This document shows positions 37,190 to 46,602 of a DNA stretch of 64,000 nucleotides, piece by piece. This stretch comes from Eubacterium sp. Its GTDB lineage: Bacteria; Bacillota; Clostridia; Oscillospirales; Acutalibacteraceae. Made by a program: the position numbers and the translations under genes. Where the stretch lies: contig JAFLRY010000006.1 of the NCBI GenBank assembly GCA_022511205.1, positions 1-64,000 on the forward strand, in the 5' to 3' direction. Each line of letters starts with the position of its first letter. The stretch's first letter is position 1. The notes beneath the pieces were generated by a model. It did no database searches. It was given only the letters and a program-made list of their open reading frames with translations, and was not told the origin of the DNA.

Positions 37190-38560
37190 ATGTCGGCAAA
37201 TTATATTTCCCCTATTTCTATGGAAGCTATTTCAAGCTTATGCGGCGAGCTTGATAAAAATAACTCCATCAATAAAAGCGATTATGAGCGATATCACGTT
37301 AAAAGAGGTCTTCGTAATGAGGACGGCACCGGTGTTATGGCGGGACTTACGAGAATATGCTCGGTAGAGGGTTATTATATTCTTGACGGTGAGCGTGTTG
37401 CGAAGGACGGTAAGCTGTCCTACAGAGGATATGATATCAACCAGATCATCTCCAGCTGTATCAATGAAAACCGTTTCGGCTTTGAGGAGGTCATCTGGCT
37501 TCTGCTTTTCGGCGATCTGCCCAACGCGGATCAGCTGGCATCGCTTCAGGAGGTGCTTTCCGTTTGCAGAACGCTTCCCGATGATTTCATTGAGGATCAG
37601 ATATTAAAGCACCCGTCAAAGGATATTATGAATAAAATGGCGCGTAGCATCATGTGCCTTTATTCCTACGATGAAGACCCTGATGATATATCCGTTGCCA
37701 ACGTTCTTCGCCAGAGCCTTCAGCTTATTGCTCAGTTGCCCACGATCATGAACACAGCTTATCAGGTAAAGCGCAGAGCATTTTATAACAAATCCATGTA
37801 TTTGCACCCGATCAATAAGAATCAAACCACGGCGCAGTACATATTAAACCAGATACGTTCGGATAAAAAGTTTACCGATGAAGAGGCTAAGCTCCTTGAT
37901 ATTATGCTTATGCTTCACGCGGAGCACGGCGGCGGTAACAATTCAACATTCTCAACCCGAGTGCTCACCTCCAGCGGAACGGATACGTATTCCGCTATTG
38001 CGGCAGGTATAGGCTCTCTTAAAGGGCCGCGGCACGGCGGCGCGAATATCAGCGTTTCAAGAATGATGAACGATATAATTGCAAACGTTTCCGATCCTAC
38101 GGACGAAGGCCAGATCAAGGATTATCTTTATAAGATCCTCAAAAAGGAAGCGGGAGACGGAATGGGTCTCATCTACGGTATGGGCCACGCCGTTTACACC
38201 GTTTCCGATCCCCGTGCCGTTATCCTTAAGAGAAGTGCCAGAGAGCTTGCGTACAAGGCGGGCTATGAAAAGGAATTCCGCACGCTTGAAACGGTGGAAA
38301 AGGTCACTCCCGATCTGCTCCGTGAATTCAAGGGCACAAACGATGAGATCTGCGCAAACGTTGATCTGTATTCCGGTCTCGTTTACAAGGTACTTAGGAT
38401 CCCCGAGGATCTCTATACTCCGCTTTTTGCCAGCGCAAGGATAGCCGGCTGGTGCGCTCACAGGCTTGAGGAGCTTACCACAAACGGTAAGATAATCCGC
38501 CCCGCGTATAAGAGCGTTTCCCGCAAGAGGGAATACGTTACGCTTGATAAAAGACAGTGA
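37190..38560 (+). CDS. Citrate synthase family protein
   Basis: GLTRICSVEGYYILDGERVAKDGKLSYRGYDI, HAEHGGGNNSTF, GPRHGGAN, GMGHAVY. Confidence 0.92.
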   Translation: MSANYISPISMEAISSLCGELDKNNSINKSDYERYHVKRGLRNEDGTGVMAGLTRICSVEGYYILDGERVAKDGKLSYRGYDINQIISSCINENRFGFEEVIWLLLFGDLPNADQLASLQEVLSVCRTLPDDFIEDQILKHPSKDIMNKMARSIMCLYSYDEDPDDISVANVLRQSLQLIAQLPTIMNTAYQVKRRAFYNKSMYLHPINKNQTTAQYILNQIRSDKKFTDEEAKLLDIMLMLHAEHGGGNNSTFSTRVLTSSGTDTYSAIAAGIGSLKGPRHGGANISVSRMMNDIIANVSDPTDEGQIKDYLYKILKKEAGDGMGLIYGMGHAVYTVSDPRAVILKRSARELAYKAGYEKEFRTLETVEKVTPDLLREFKGTNDEICANVDLYSGLVYKVLRIPEDLYTPLFASARIAGWCAHRLEELTTNGKIIRPAYKSVSRKREYVTLDKRQ

Positions 38561-38620
38561 TATTCAAAAAGCGCTTCAGTTGCCGAGGCTTTAAAAAAGT
38601 TTAAAGAGGTATAATTTTAT

Positions 38621-39553
38621 TTGTTTATTGATAATCTGAAAACGATAGCCCTGCAGGTAGGCATACTTTACTTGATTGCGTCTGTGGGCTTCGTTGCTGA
38701 TAAAGCGAAAATCTTCCGCAAGGAGGATTCCAAAAAGGTAATAGACCTGCTGTTTAATATAGTGCTTCCGATCGCCGTTATCAGAACCTTTATGACTATG
38801 GAATACACCGCGGAGCATATCAAGGGGCTTTTTATCGCCTTTTTGTGCGCCGCGGCAACGCATATTTTCGGTATAGCGGTTTCCTCGTTGGTATTCGGCA
38901 AGCGCTATGATCCTATGGAAAGGGGCATTTACCGCTACGCGACGGTATTCTCAAATGCCGCCTTTCTTGCATTGCCTCTTGCCAACAGTGTTATAGGCAG
39001 CGAAGGGATCTTTTACTGCGCCGTTTACGTGGGCATGTTCAACGTTATCGCCTTTACGTACGGGATTTTTGAGATAAGCGGTCACAAGGCAAAGATAAAT
39101 GCTAAAAAGCTCGTTTTAAATCCGGGTTCAATATCCGTTTTGATAGGTATACCGCTGTTCCTTTTACAACTGGATATCCCTTATTTCATAAGCTATCCGA
39201 TGGAGCTTGTGGGCGGTATAAATTCTCCGCTGGCGATGATAGTGTTCGGCACGTTTCTCGCAAATTCGGATTTCAAACAGATTATAATTAAGAAAGAGCT
39301 GTATCTCGTTTCATTTTTAAGGCTGATATTCATCCCCGTTTGTATGCTGGGAATATTCAGACTGTGCGGCGTAAGGGGCGATCTTTTAGCGGCGATGATA
39401 ATATCCTCCTCCGCGCCAACGGCAACGAATACCGCCATGTATGCCGCGAAGTATGACAATGATTCGGCGCTCGGTTCAAACATAGCTGCTCAGTCAAGCA
39501 TACTTTCAGTTATCACGATGCCCGTGATAGTGGCGCTGGCATACGTTGTCTAA
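38621..39553 (+). CDS. AEC (auxin efflux carrier) family transporter
   Basis: YLIASVGFVADKAKIF, LLFNIVLPIAVIRTF, SSAPTATNTAMYAAKYD. Confidence 0.87.
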   Translation: MFIDNLKTIALQVGILYLIASVGFVADKAKIFRKEDSKKVIDLLFNIVLPIAVIRTFMTMEYTAEHIKGLFIAFLCAAATHIFGIAVSSLVFGKRYDPMERGIYRYATVFSNAAFLALPLANSVIGSEGIFYCAVYVGMFNVIAFTYGIFEISGHKAKINAKKLVLNPGSISVLIGIPLFLLQLDIPYFISYPMELVGGINSPLAMIVFGTFLANSDFKQIIIKKELYLVSFLRLIFIPVCMLGIFRLCGVRGDLLAAMIISSSAPTATNTAMYAAKYDNDSALGSNIAAQSSILSVITMPVIVALAYVV

Positions 39554-39694
39554 CCGAAAAATTAAGTAACTGTAAATTTTATTTTAAGATTGTATTAAGC
39601 GAATTGTAAAACGAAGTATCGTCTAAGTATAATTAAGCTATAATTAAAGCGCCGCAAAAATTACCTGTATAATGCGCGCAAAAGGTGTGATAAA

Positions 39695-40018
39695 ATGAAA
39701 TTAATAATAACGATAATCTCCAATAAGGATATCGATAAGGTTTTGGAAGCATTGAGCAGAGCGGGCTTTTCCGCAACGAAAATATCAACCACAGGTCAAT
39801 TTCTTGAGGGCGGACATTCCTGTATATTTATAGGTGTGGATGCTGAAAAGATAGAGAACGTTTTTGATGTTTTACACAATAATGTAACGAAGCGCATAGT
39901 GCGTCAGCAGGGAGTTCAAAGCACCCTTGCGGGCACGCTTTTAAAGCAGCCCGTTGATGTGGAGGAATACGGCGGAGTTGCGTTTATCATAGACGTTGAG
40001 GATTTCAGAAAGTTTTGA
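39695..40018 (+). CDS. darA: Cyclic-di-AMP receptor, PII-like (DUF970; DarA/PstA)
   Basis: MKLIITIISNKDIDKVLEALSRAGFSATKISTTGQFLEGGHSCIFIGV. Confidence 0.92.
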   Translation: MKLIITIISNKDIDKVLEALSRAGFSATKISTTGQFLEGGHSCIFIGVDAEKIENVFDVLHNNVTKRIVRQQGVQSTLAGTLLKQPVDVEEYGGVAFIIDVEDFRKF

Positions 40019-40020
40019 TT

Positions 40021-41007
40021 ATGAATTTCAGTCGCTTTATAGGTAATGAAAAGGTAAAAGAGCAGCTTTCCTTTCTGATATCATCAAAAAGGCTCCCCCA
40101 CGCCATTGTTTTGGAGGGGGAAGAGGGTATCGGAAAACGCACCCTCGCAAGGGAGATAGCCTGCGCGTTGGTGTGCAGAGGAAGCGCGGAGCGCCCCTGC
40201 GGAGAGTGCGCCCAGTGCAAGAAGGCTCAGAAGGGGATACATCCCGATATTTTTGAATACAGCGCTGCAGGCGGCGCCCGCTCCTTTCACGTGGACGTGG
40301 TGAGAGAGGTCATAAATAGTGTTTATATGTCTCCCAATGAGGCGGAAAACAGGATCTATATTCTCGGGAATGCCCACTGTATGAATGAGAGCGCCCAGAA
40401 CGCCATACTAAAGGTGCTTGAAGAACCGCCCGCTTACGCGGTGTTTATCCTCACCGTTTCCAGCAGAACGATGCTTCTTGAAACCGTGCTTTCACGCTCG
40501 GTAGTCATAAGTCTTGACGGCGTTGACGCCGCCTTGGGCGCGGAATATATCTGCGCTCACAATGAAAATACGGATTACAGCGAGGCGCTGGAAGCGATGA
40601 TAGCTTTTAAGGGTAACATCGGCAAGGCGTCGGAAAGCCTTATCGGCGGCAAAATGCAGAAAACCGTTGAAATGGTGAACAAGCTTTGCGCCGCTATCGC
40701 CGCGGATAGGGAATACGAGCTTATTAAGTGCGGCAGTGCTTTTTCAAAGGACAGGCAGGAGCTCGTAACTGTGCTGGAGCTTCTGAAAACAGTTTTCAGA
40801 GACGCGCTTATCGGCTCAAAAACGGGAGAGCTTCTCTCCGGGCAGGCGGAAGCGGTCAAGATGCTTTCACAGAAATTTGCTCAGAAAAGGCTTTTGAAGC
40901 TTTATAATACTGCCGAAGAGCTGATAGAAATGGCAAATAAAAACGCGAATAACGCTTTACTTATAACGAAAGTCTGCTACAGCCTGCGTGAAGCGGCGGG
41001 CAGATAG
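40021..41007 (+). CDS. holB: DNA polymerase III subunit delta'
   Basis: FIGNEKVKEQL, GEEGIGKRTLA, CGECAQCKK, NAILKVLEEPP. Confidence 0.93.
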   Translation: MNFSRFIGNEKVKEQLSFLISSKRLPHAIVLEGEEGIGKRTLAREIACALVCRGSAERPCGECAQCKKAQKGIHPDIFEYSAAGGARSFHVDVVREVINSVYMSPNEAENRIYILGNAHCMNESAQNAILKVLEEPPAYAVFILTVSSRTMLLETVLSRSVVISLDGVDAALGAEYICAHNENTDYSEALEAMIAFKGNIGKASESLIGGKMQKTVEMVNKLCAAIAADREYELIKCGSAFSKDRQELVTVLELLKTVFRDALIGSKTGELLSGQAEAVKMLSQKFAQKRLLKLYNTAEELIEMANKNANNALLITKVCYSLREAAGR

Positions 41008-41019
41008 GAGGAGAATGAA

Positions 41020-41892
41020 ATGACACAGGTTATCGGAGTTCGCTTTAAAGATACCGGAAAGATATATTATTTTGATCCCAAGGGGATGAATATCAAGGCG
41101 GGATGCCACGTTATCGTTGAAACCGCCCGCGGTATTGAATGCGGAACAGTTGCCGAAGGGAATAAAGATATAGAGGACGATGAAGTAGTAGCCCCCCTCA
41201 AGGCGGTTAAAAGAATCGCAACGCAGGAGGATATGAAAATTCTTGAAAGCAACAAGAAAAAGGAAAAAGAGGCCTACGACATCTGCGTTAAAAAAATCGA
41301 GAATCACGGCCTTGATATGAATTTAACAGAGGTTGAATACACCTTTGATTGCTCGAAAATCATCTTTTATTTCACCGCGGACGGAAGAGTTGATTTCAGA
41401 GAGCTTGTTAAGGATCTTGCAGGTACTTTCCATTCGAGGATAGAGCTCAGGCAAATCGGTGTTAGGGACGAATCGAAAATGATCGGCGGCTTGGGAATTT
41501 GCGGCAGACCCTTCTGCTGCTCCACCTTCCTCGGCGATTTTCATTCCGTTTCCATCAAAATGGCAAAGGAGCAGGGCTTAAGCCTTTCGCCCGGCAAGAT
41601 AAGCGGAACTTGCGGAAGACTTATGTGCTGCCTGAAATATGAACAGAATTCCTACGAATATCTTCAAAAGATAACTCCCCGCAAGGGCGCTATAGTTGAT
41701 TGCCGCGAGGGCAGGGGAACGGTGGTTGACGTTTCCCTTTTAACAGGAAAGCTTAAAATTAAGCTCGACAGCAGCCCGGACGGAGCGCCTATTGTTGTCA
41801 ATAGAAGCGAGGTTGCGGTAGTTAAAGATGGCCGATATCAGGGCGTTTCAAGGCAGGAAGAGGAGCTTTTGAAGCATCTTGAAAAAAATTAG
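41020..41892 (+). CDS. ricT: PSP1 domain protein, RicT/YaaT
   Basis: VGVRFKDTGKIYYFDP, RQIGVRDESKMIGGLGICGRPFCCSTFL, SGTCGRLMCCLKYE. Confidence 0.93.
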   Translation: MTQVIGVRFKDTGKIYYFDPKGMNIKAGCHVIVETARGIECGTVAEGNKDIEDDEVVAPLKAVKRIATQEDMKILESNKKKEKEAYDICVKKIENHGLDMNLTEVEYTFDCSKIIFYFTADGRVDFRELVKDLAGTFHSRIELRQIGVRDESKMIGGLGICGRPFCCSTFLGDFHSVSIKMAKEQGLSLSPGKISGTCGRLMCCLKYEQNSYEYLQKITPRKGAIVDCREGRGTVVDVSLLTGKLKIKLDSSPDGAPIVVNRSEVAVVKDGRYQGVSRQEEELLKHLEKN

Positions 41893-41975
41893 TAACAACT
41901 AACCTGCATTTTTTCTTGCAAAAATAATTTATTATGTTATATTAGAAATAGATTAGTGACAGGAGGTGTTACAAG

Positions 41976-42146
41976 ATGGCATATAAGATTTCCGATGATT
42001 GCATTTCTTGCGCGGCTTGCGCAGGCGAGTGCCCCGTTGGCGCGATCGCTGAGGGTGACGGCAAGTTTGAAATTGATGCTGATACTTGCATCGAGTGTGG
42101 TGCTTGCGCATCAGTTTGCCCTGTAGGTGCTCCTTCAGAGGACTAA
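41976..42146 (+). CDS. 2[4Fe-4S] ferredoxin (56 aa, missing from ORF track)
   Basis: MAYKISDDCISCAACAGECPVGAIAEGDGKFEIDADTCIECGACASVCPVGAPSED; AGGAGGTG SD. Confidence 0.95.
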   Translation: MAYKISDDCISCAACAGECPVGAIAEGDGKFEIDADTCIECGACASVCPVGAPSED

Positions 42147-42162
42147 TGTACTTACAAAAATT

Positions 42163-42194
42163 ACGGCTGACCATTATGGTCAGCCGTTTTTTTG
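42163..42194 (+). terminator. Rho-independent terminator of ferredoxin gene
   Basis: ACGGCTGACC-attat-GGTCAGCCGT then TTTTTT. Confidence 0.92.
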
Positions 42195-42245
42195 TGAAGA
42201 GGTAAATGTGAAGAGTGAGGAGAATCGGGTCAGCGTAGCGGACGA

Positions 42246-42920
42246 TTATACTATTTTAATGATATCAATAACTGTGATTCTATTTTCATCAGCTTTAAAT
42301 TTGATCTCAAAATCGGAAAAGGGAAAGCCGTACACTCTTTCATCATCGTGCTGATAGGCGGGGCGTGGATCGTCCCGAAGCACCTCGATAAGCGCTTTTT
42401 GCTTGTCATGGGGAAGCTTTTCAAGCAGTTCATCAGGGATTTCCACTTCCGCTTTATCGCGTTTGTGATCCTCGGCATAGCCGCCTGTGGCATCCGTTAT
42501 GCAGTCCGTATATGGAATATAGGGCTTGATATCATATATAGGGGTTGAGTTCATAAGATCGGCGGAGCTGACTATGAGCACAGAGCCCTCATTTTCGGTT
42601 TTCTCAATCCTCTCAAGCTTAACGCAGGAAATACCGATGGGGTTCGGGCGAAACGGCGAACGAGAGGCGAACACGCCGATCCGCTTGTTTCCGCCAAGCC
42701 TCGGCGGGCGAACCGTTGGCTTCCAAGCTTCTTTGACGTTTTCGGAGAACTCCCAAATCAGCCAAAGATGGGAAAACTGCTCGATGCCGCGAAGCGCCTC
42801 GTCGTTTCTGAATTCCTTTTCAAAAACGATCCTGCCCGTGATCTCCTTTGCTCTGCCGCTTTGGCGGGGTATGCCGAATTTTGTTGGGAAATCGTTGTAA
42901 ATTCTTGCAATTATTTTCAT
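42246..42920 (-). CDS. trmO: tRNA (N6-threonylcarbamoyladenosine(37)-N6)-methyltransferase TrmO
   Basis: KFGIPRQSGRAKEITGRIVF, GIEQFSHLWLIWEF, GVFASRSPFRPNPIG, YDIKPYIPYTD. Confidence 0.9.
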   Translation of the reverse strand: MKIIARIYNDFPTKFGIPRQSGRAKEITGRIVFEKEFRNDEALRGIEQFSHLWLIWEFSENVKEAWKPTVRPPRLGGNKRIGVFASRSPFRPNPIGISCVKLERIEKTENEGSVLIVSSADLMNSTPIYDIKPYIPYTDCITDATGGYAEDHKRDKAEVEIPDELLEKLPHDKQKALIEVLRDDPRPAYQHDDERVYGFPFSDFEIKFKADENRITVIDIIKIV

Positions 42921-42922
42921 TT

Positions 42923-43342
42923 TTATAACTCTTTTACCATGTAAATGTGGGGGCAATACTCGTCAAGATATACGTCGCCCTGCTCTTCAAAGCCCTGCTT
43001 TTTGTAAAATTCTTTTACTCTGCACTGGGCTGAGAGCTCACACCTTGAGGCGCCAAGCTCCTTTGCCTTTTTGCACATTTCCTCAACGATAAGAGCGCCG
43101 AGATGAAGCTTTCTGTATTGGGGCAAAACGGCTATCCGCCCGAGATGATAGGATCTGCCGCCATCCTCCGTAAACATTCGCGCCGCGCCCGCCGGAGTGC
43201 CGTCAACGTAAAGCACCAGGTGCAGCGCGATATTATCGATTTCGTCAAGCTCGTTTTGAAAGCCCTGTTCATCAACGAAAACTTTGAATCTTATTGCCTT
43301 GCCTTCATCGGAAAGATTGTTTAAAAATTCGATTTTATGCAT
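42923..43342 (-). CDS. GNAT family N-acetyltransferase
   Basis: LGRIAVLPQYRKLHLGALIVEEMCKKAKELGASRCELSAQ. Confidence 0.9.
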   Translation of the reverse strand: MHKIEFLNNLSDEGKAIRFKVFVDEQGFQNELDEIDNIALHLVLYVDGTPAGAARMFTEDGGRSYHLGRIAVLPQYRKLHLGALIVEEMCKKAKELGASRCELSAQCRVKEFYKKQGFEEQGDVYLDEYCPHIYMVKEL

Positions 43343-43476
43343 AAAATCACCATATATTTTAAGCTTTTTGTATGTATTTTAGCATGTTATGAATTGATAT
43401 TCAATAATCTCTTGCATTTTTTGAAAGACTGTTTAAAGAATGTTTTATAATCAGCAAAAATAAATCAGAAAATGTT

Positions 43477-43516
43477 AAAAGCGCATGTAAAGCTGAATTA
43501 CTTTACATACGCTTTT
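43477..43516 (-). repeat. GTAAAG-N8-CTTTAC family inverted repeat, copy 4 (terminator of CarD gene)
   Basis: AAAAGCGCATGTAAAG-ctgaatta-CTTTACATACGCTTTT; the single mismatch is G:U in the minus-strand RNA. Confidence 0.8.
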
Positions 43517-43524
43517 TTACTTTT

Positions 43525-44028
43525 TTATGCTACGCTAAGCGTTTTTTCAATATAGGAAGGTATTTCTTCGCGGGGAATCTGGAGTACAAGAGAAATCTCG
43601 CTGTGGATAATATTCTGCGCGTGCCTGAAAAATCTCTCATCGTAGACCGAAAGATTTTTACCGGCCTGCTGAAGCTCAACGCGCCTTTCGTATAAAGTTT
43701 TAATAAGTGCAAGAAGCTCTTCTCTGTTTGCTTTTTTGATGATTCTTTTGTATTCCTCGCGCCTTTGATTAACGTTTTCTATCCAAACGCTTTTCTTTTG
43801 GGGAATCGTTTTAATCAAAGTGATAAGCTCCTCAGGAGTGAGGATCCTTTTCATTTTTGCAACGAGCGCTTCGTTATCAATGGGAATATAGATCGTTTCT
43901 TTTATATCAAAAACGGGAGACAGAATATAATATGTCGTTTCATTTTTGCCGAAATTCTCTTTTTTGATGTCCGTGATCCTGCAAGCACCGCTGCTGCCGT
44001 ATACGAAAAGATCGCCGATTTTGTACAT
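43525..44028 (-). CDS. CarD family transcriptional regulator
   Basis: MYKIGDLFVYGSSGACRITDIKKENF...YYILSPVFDIKETIYIPIDNE. Confidence 0.9.
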   Translation of the reverse strand: MYKIGDLFVYGSSGACRITDIKKENFGKNETTYYILSPVFDIKETIYIPIDNEALVAKMKRILTPEELITLIKTIPQKKSVWIENVNQRREEYKRIIKKANREELLALIKTLYERRVELQQAGKNLSVYDERFFRHAQNIIHSEISLVLQIPREEIPSYIEKTLSVA

Positions 44029-44209
44029 TTATATTGCCTCCCATTAAATTATTTGCATTATTATGGAAATTTATTCAACGAATTGTATTTTTTACTTGCC
44101 ATTCATCTTCTTTTTCTACTGTTTTGTATAGAGTATAACATAGAATTTACAAAAATGTAAGAGGTAATTTTACTTTTTGTACATTTTTTATTTTTATGAT
44201 TTTGTCGAT

Positions 44210-44650
44210 CTAAAAATTCCGTATTTTAAAGGCTTCTTTGCAGTGTGGGCAGGTCACAGTGTGGATGCCCTTTATCCTTTTCAACCTTAAAACCGCTTTG
44301 CATTTGGGGCATTTTTTGAAGACGTGGGTCTTTCTGAATTTCCACCTGTCGCGCAATATCCGAAAACGCTTTTTAATTTTGTTTTCAAAAGCGAGCCAGC
44401 GCTCGTTTTCCTTTTTACGCTTTTCAATATTCTTTGAGAACACGCGAAAGAAAGCGAAAATCAAAACCGCCAGCCCCGCAAGCATAACAGCGTAATATAT
44501 TTTAATATCAACGCTTCTCGAAAGAAAAATCGAAACGATCAGTATGGCAAAATATACCCACGTAAGCACGCGGTGAAGACGGTCTACGCCGTATCTGCCC
44601 TGCATAAAACGCTGAAAACTAACCGCAAGATTGTTGAAGAATCTTTTCAT
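44210..44650 (-). CDS. Membrane protein with C-terminal zinc-ribbon-like motif
   Basis: Two TM segments; CPKCKAVLRLKRIKGIHTVTCPHCKEAF. Confidence 0.7.
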   Translation of the reverse strand: MKRFFNNLAVSFQRFMQGRYGVDRLHRVLTWVYFAILIVSIFLSRSVDIKIYYAVMLAGLAVLIFAFFRVFSKNIEKRKKENERWLAFENKIKKRFRILRDRWKFRKTHVFKKCPKCKAVLRLKRIKGIHTVTCPHCKEAFKIRNF

Positions 44651-44664
44651 AAATACGAACTCCT

Positions 44665-45492
44665 TTAATTGTTGAAAATTTCGCCGTTGCCTGAGCCGAA
44701 ATACTGCTCAGCGCTGCCGTAGTCATACTGCTGCGTGTAGCCGCTCGAATTCGTTGTGCTGCCGTAATTATATCGCTGTCCGTATCCGCCGCTTATCATA
44801 GTCATAATAAGATATAATACAAATTTAAAGATGAAATAAACCAAAATCAGCCGCAGTATTCTGCCTAAGCAACCGGTGCGAGGGGCGGTATAAACGTAAC
44901 GTCTGCCGCGCCTTTCGTCGTCATAGTCATAGCCATAATCATCGTCACCGTCATAGTCGACAAAGTCACCAAAGGGCGCATATCCGCCGGGGCGTATGCC
45001 GTTTCGAATCTGACTGTAGACGGATTGATACGTGAAATTATCGGGATCCATTGCGCACGCCTGCTGAATGTAGGAGAGCGCCATCCGTTGATTTCCAAGG
45101 CCCATATTCGCCACCGCGGCAAGGTAATACCATTGAGCCGTTCTGTCTTCAATATTATTTAAAACGTTCATCGCCTGAGAATATTGGCGGTTGTTGATAA
45201 ACTGCGCGGCGGCAGTGTAATAATCCGGCGATGAGCCGGAAGCGTTTCTCCTTTGACCGTAATAGTTATATGATGAGCCGTAGCCGCTTCTGCCGTAGGA
45301 GCTGCTATTAACGTTTCCGCTCTTGATTTGATCGTAGGCAGCGTTTATCTCCGCCATTTTTGCCGCGGCATTTGGATCGTTCGGATTAAGATCGGGGTGA
45401 TATTTTTTCGCGAGCTTTTTGTAAGCGGCGGCGCACTCCTCCTCAGATGCGCCGTTCGGCACTCCGAGAACCTTATAAGGATTATTTATCAT
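44665..45492 (-). CDS. J-domain (DnaJ-like) protein with C-terminal TM
   Basis: [36 protein letters not shown]. Confidence 0.9.
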   Translation of the reverse strand: MINNPYKVLGVPNGASEEECAAAYKKLAKKYHPDLNPNDPNAAAKMAEINAAYDQIKSGNVNSSSYGRSGYGSSYNYYGQRRNASGSSPDYYTAAAQFINNRQYSQAMNVLNNIEDRTAQWYYLAAVANMGLGNQRMALSYIQQACAMDPDNFTYQSVYSQIRNGIRPGGYAPFGDFVDYDGDDDYGYDYDDERRGRRYVYTAPRTGCLGRILRLILVYFIFKFVLYLIMTMISGGYGQRYNYGSTTNSSGYTQQYDYGSAEQYFGSGNGEIFNN

Positions 45493-45650
45493 TGATCTCC
45501 CTTCAAATCAAAATCAAATTTCTACAATATAAGAATACCACAAAATTATTATATAATTGTGAATAAAAGAAAAAGAATAATTTAATATATCGCTTGAAAA
45601 ACGCTCTTTTCTTTGGTAATATATAGTAGAAATAATTAAGGAGGTAGGTT

Positions 45651-46556
45651 ATGGAAATTATTCTTATGACTTTAGGGCAGTCCATAGATAAGGTGTTTTA
45701 CAACTTCGATTACGCTATTTTCAGCTTTTTCGGCTCAATTCAAAACAGCTTTCTGACTGTCGTAGCAAAATTCTTTACCAGCTTTGGCGATGAGGCGTTT
45801 GTTATCCCGATGGCGATCCTCGGCGTGGTGCTGGCGCTCTTTAAAAAGACGAGAAAATACGGACTCACACTTCTGTTTGCGATCGTAATAGGTACTTTGG
45901 TAACGAATATCGTTGTTAAGCCGATGGCGCTGAGAGTGAGACCTTACAACACGCTTCAAAGCGATGCGGCATATTGGGGCTGGTACGTAGGCGCAGGCAG
46001 ACTCAGCGAATCCGATTACTCCTTCCCCAGCGGACATACCACCGCGGCGTTTGAGATTGCAACCGCGCTGTTCCTTGTTTTCCGCAGTGAAGGCAAAAAG
46101 AAGATCTGCTGGATATTCCCGGTTATTGCGGTGCTCACGATGTGCAGCCGAGTTTACTTAATGGTGCATTACGCTACGGACGTTCTTTGCGGACTTATCG
46201 TTGGCGTTATCGCAGGTGTTGCGGGCTACTTCATTATGAAGCTGTGCATGATGCTGATTGACAAGGTAAAACCCTTTACACTCATTGACAAGATCGATCT
46301 TGGCGAAATCAAGTTCCTCAAGTGGACTTCAGGCAAGGCAGGCGCTCTCGTGATTTGCGCTGTCGTTTGTGTTATCTTCGTTGGTTCGTTTGTTCCTGCT
46401 CTTACCGAGGGCGGAGACGACGTTCAGCGTTGTGCTTACGTTGAGGAATACGATTGCCAGAACGAAGCAAGAGTTGGCGAGAAAAAATATCCCGCTATCG
46501 ACGGCAAGGAATACTGCAAGATCCACTGGAAACAGCTTATGGGTCAAGAAGGCTAA
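45651..46556 (+). CDS. PAP2 superfamily phosphatase with C-terminal extension
   Basis: KPMALRVRP, DYSFPSGHTTAAF, SRVYLMVHYATDVLCG. Confidence 0.9.
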   Translation: MEIILMTLGQSIDKVFYNFDYAIFSFFGSIQNSFLTVVAKFFTSFGDEAFVIPMAILGVVLALFKKTRKYGLTLLFAIVIGTLVTNIVVKPMALRVRPYNTLQSDAAYWGWYVGAGRLSESDYSFPSGHTTAAFEIATALFLVFRSEGKKKICWIFPVIAVLTMCSRVYLMVHYATDVLCGLIVGVIAGVAGYFIMKLCMMLIDKVKPFTLIDKIDLGEIKFLKWTSGKAGALVICAVVCVIFVGSFVPALTEGGDDVQRCAYVEEYDCQNEARVGEKKYPAIDGKEYCKIHWKQLMGQEG

Positions 46557-46574
46557 GTCCGAATATTTAAAACT

Positions 46575-46602
46575 AAAATGCACTGCCACGGCAGTGCATT
46601 TT
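46575..46602. terminator. Hairpin between convergent genes
   Basis: AAAATGCACTGCC-a-CGGCAGTGCATTTTT. Confidence 0.88.
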
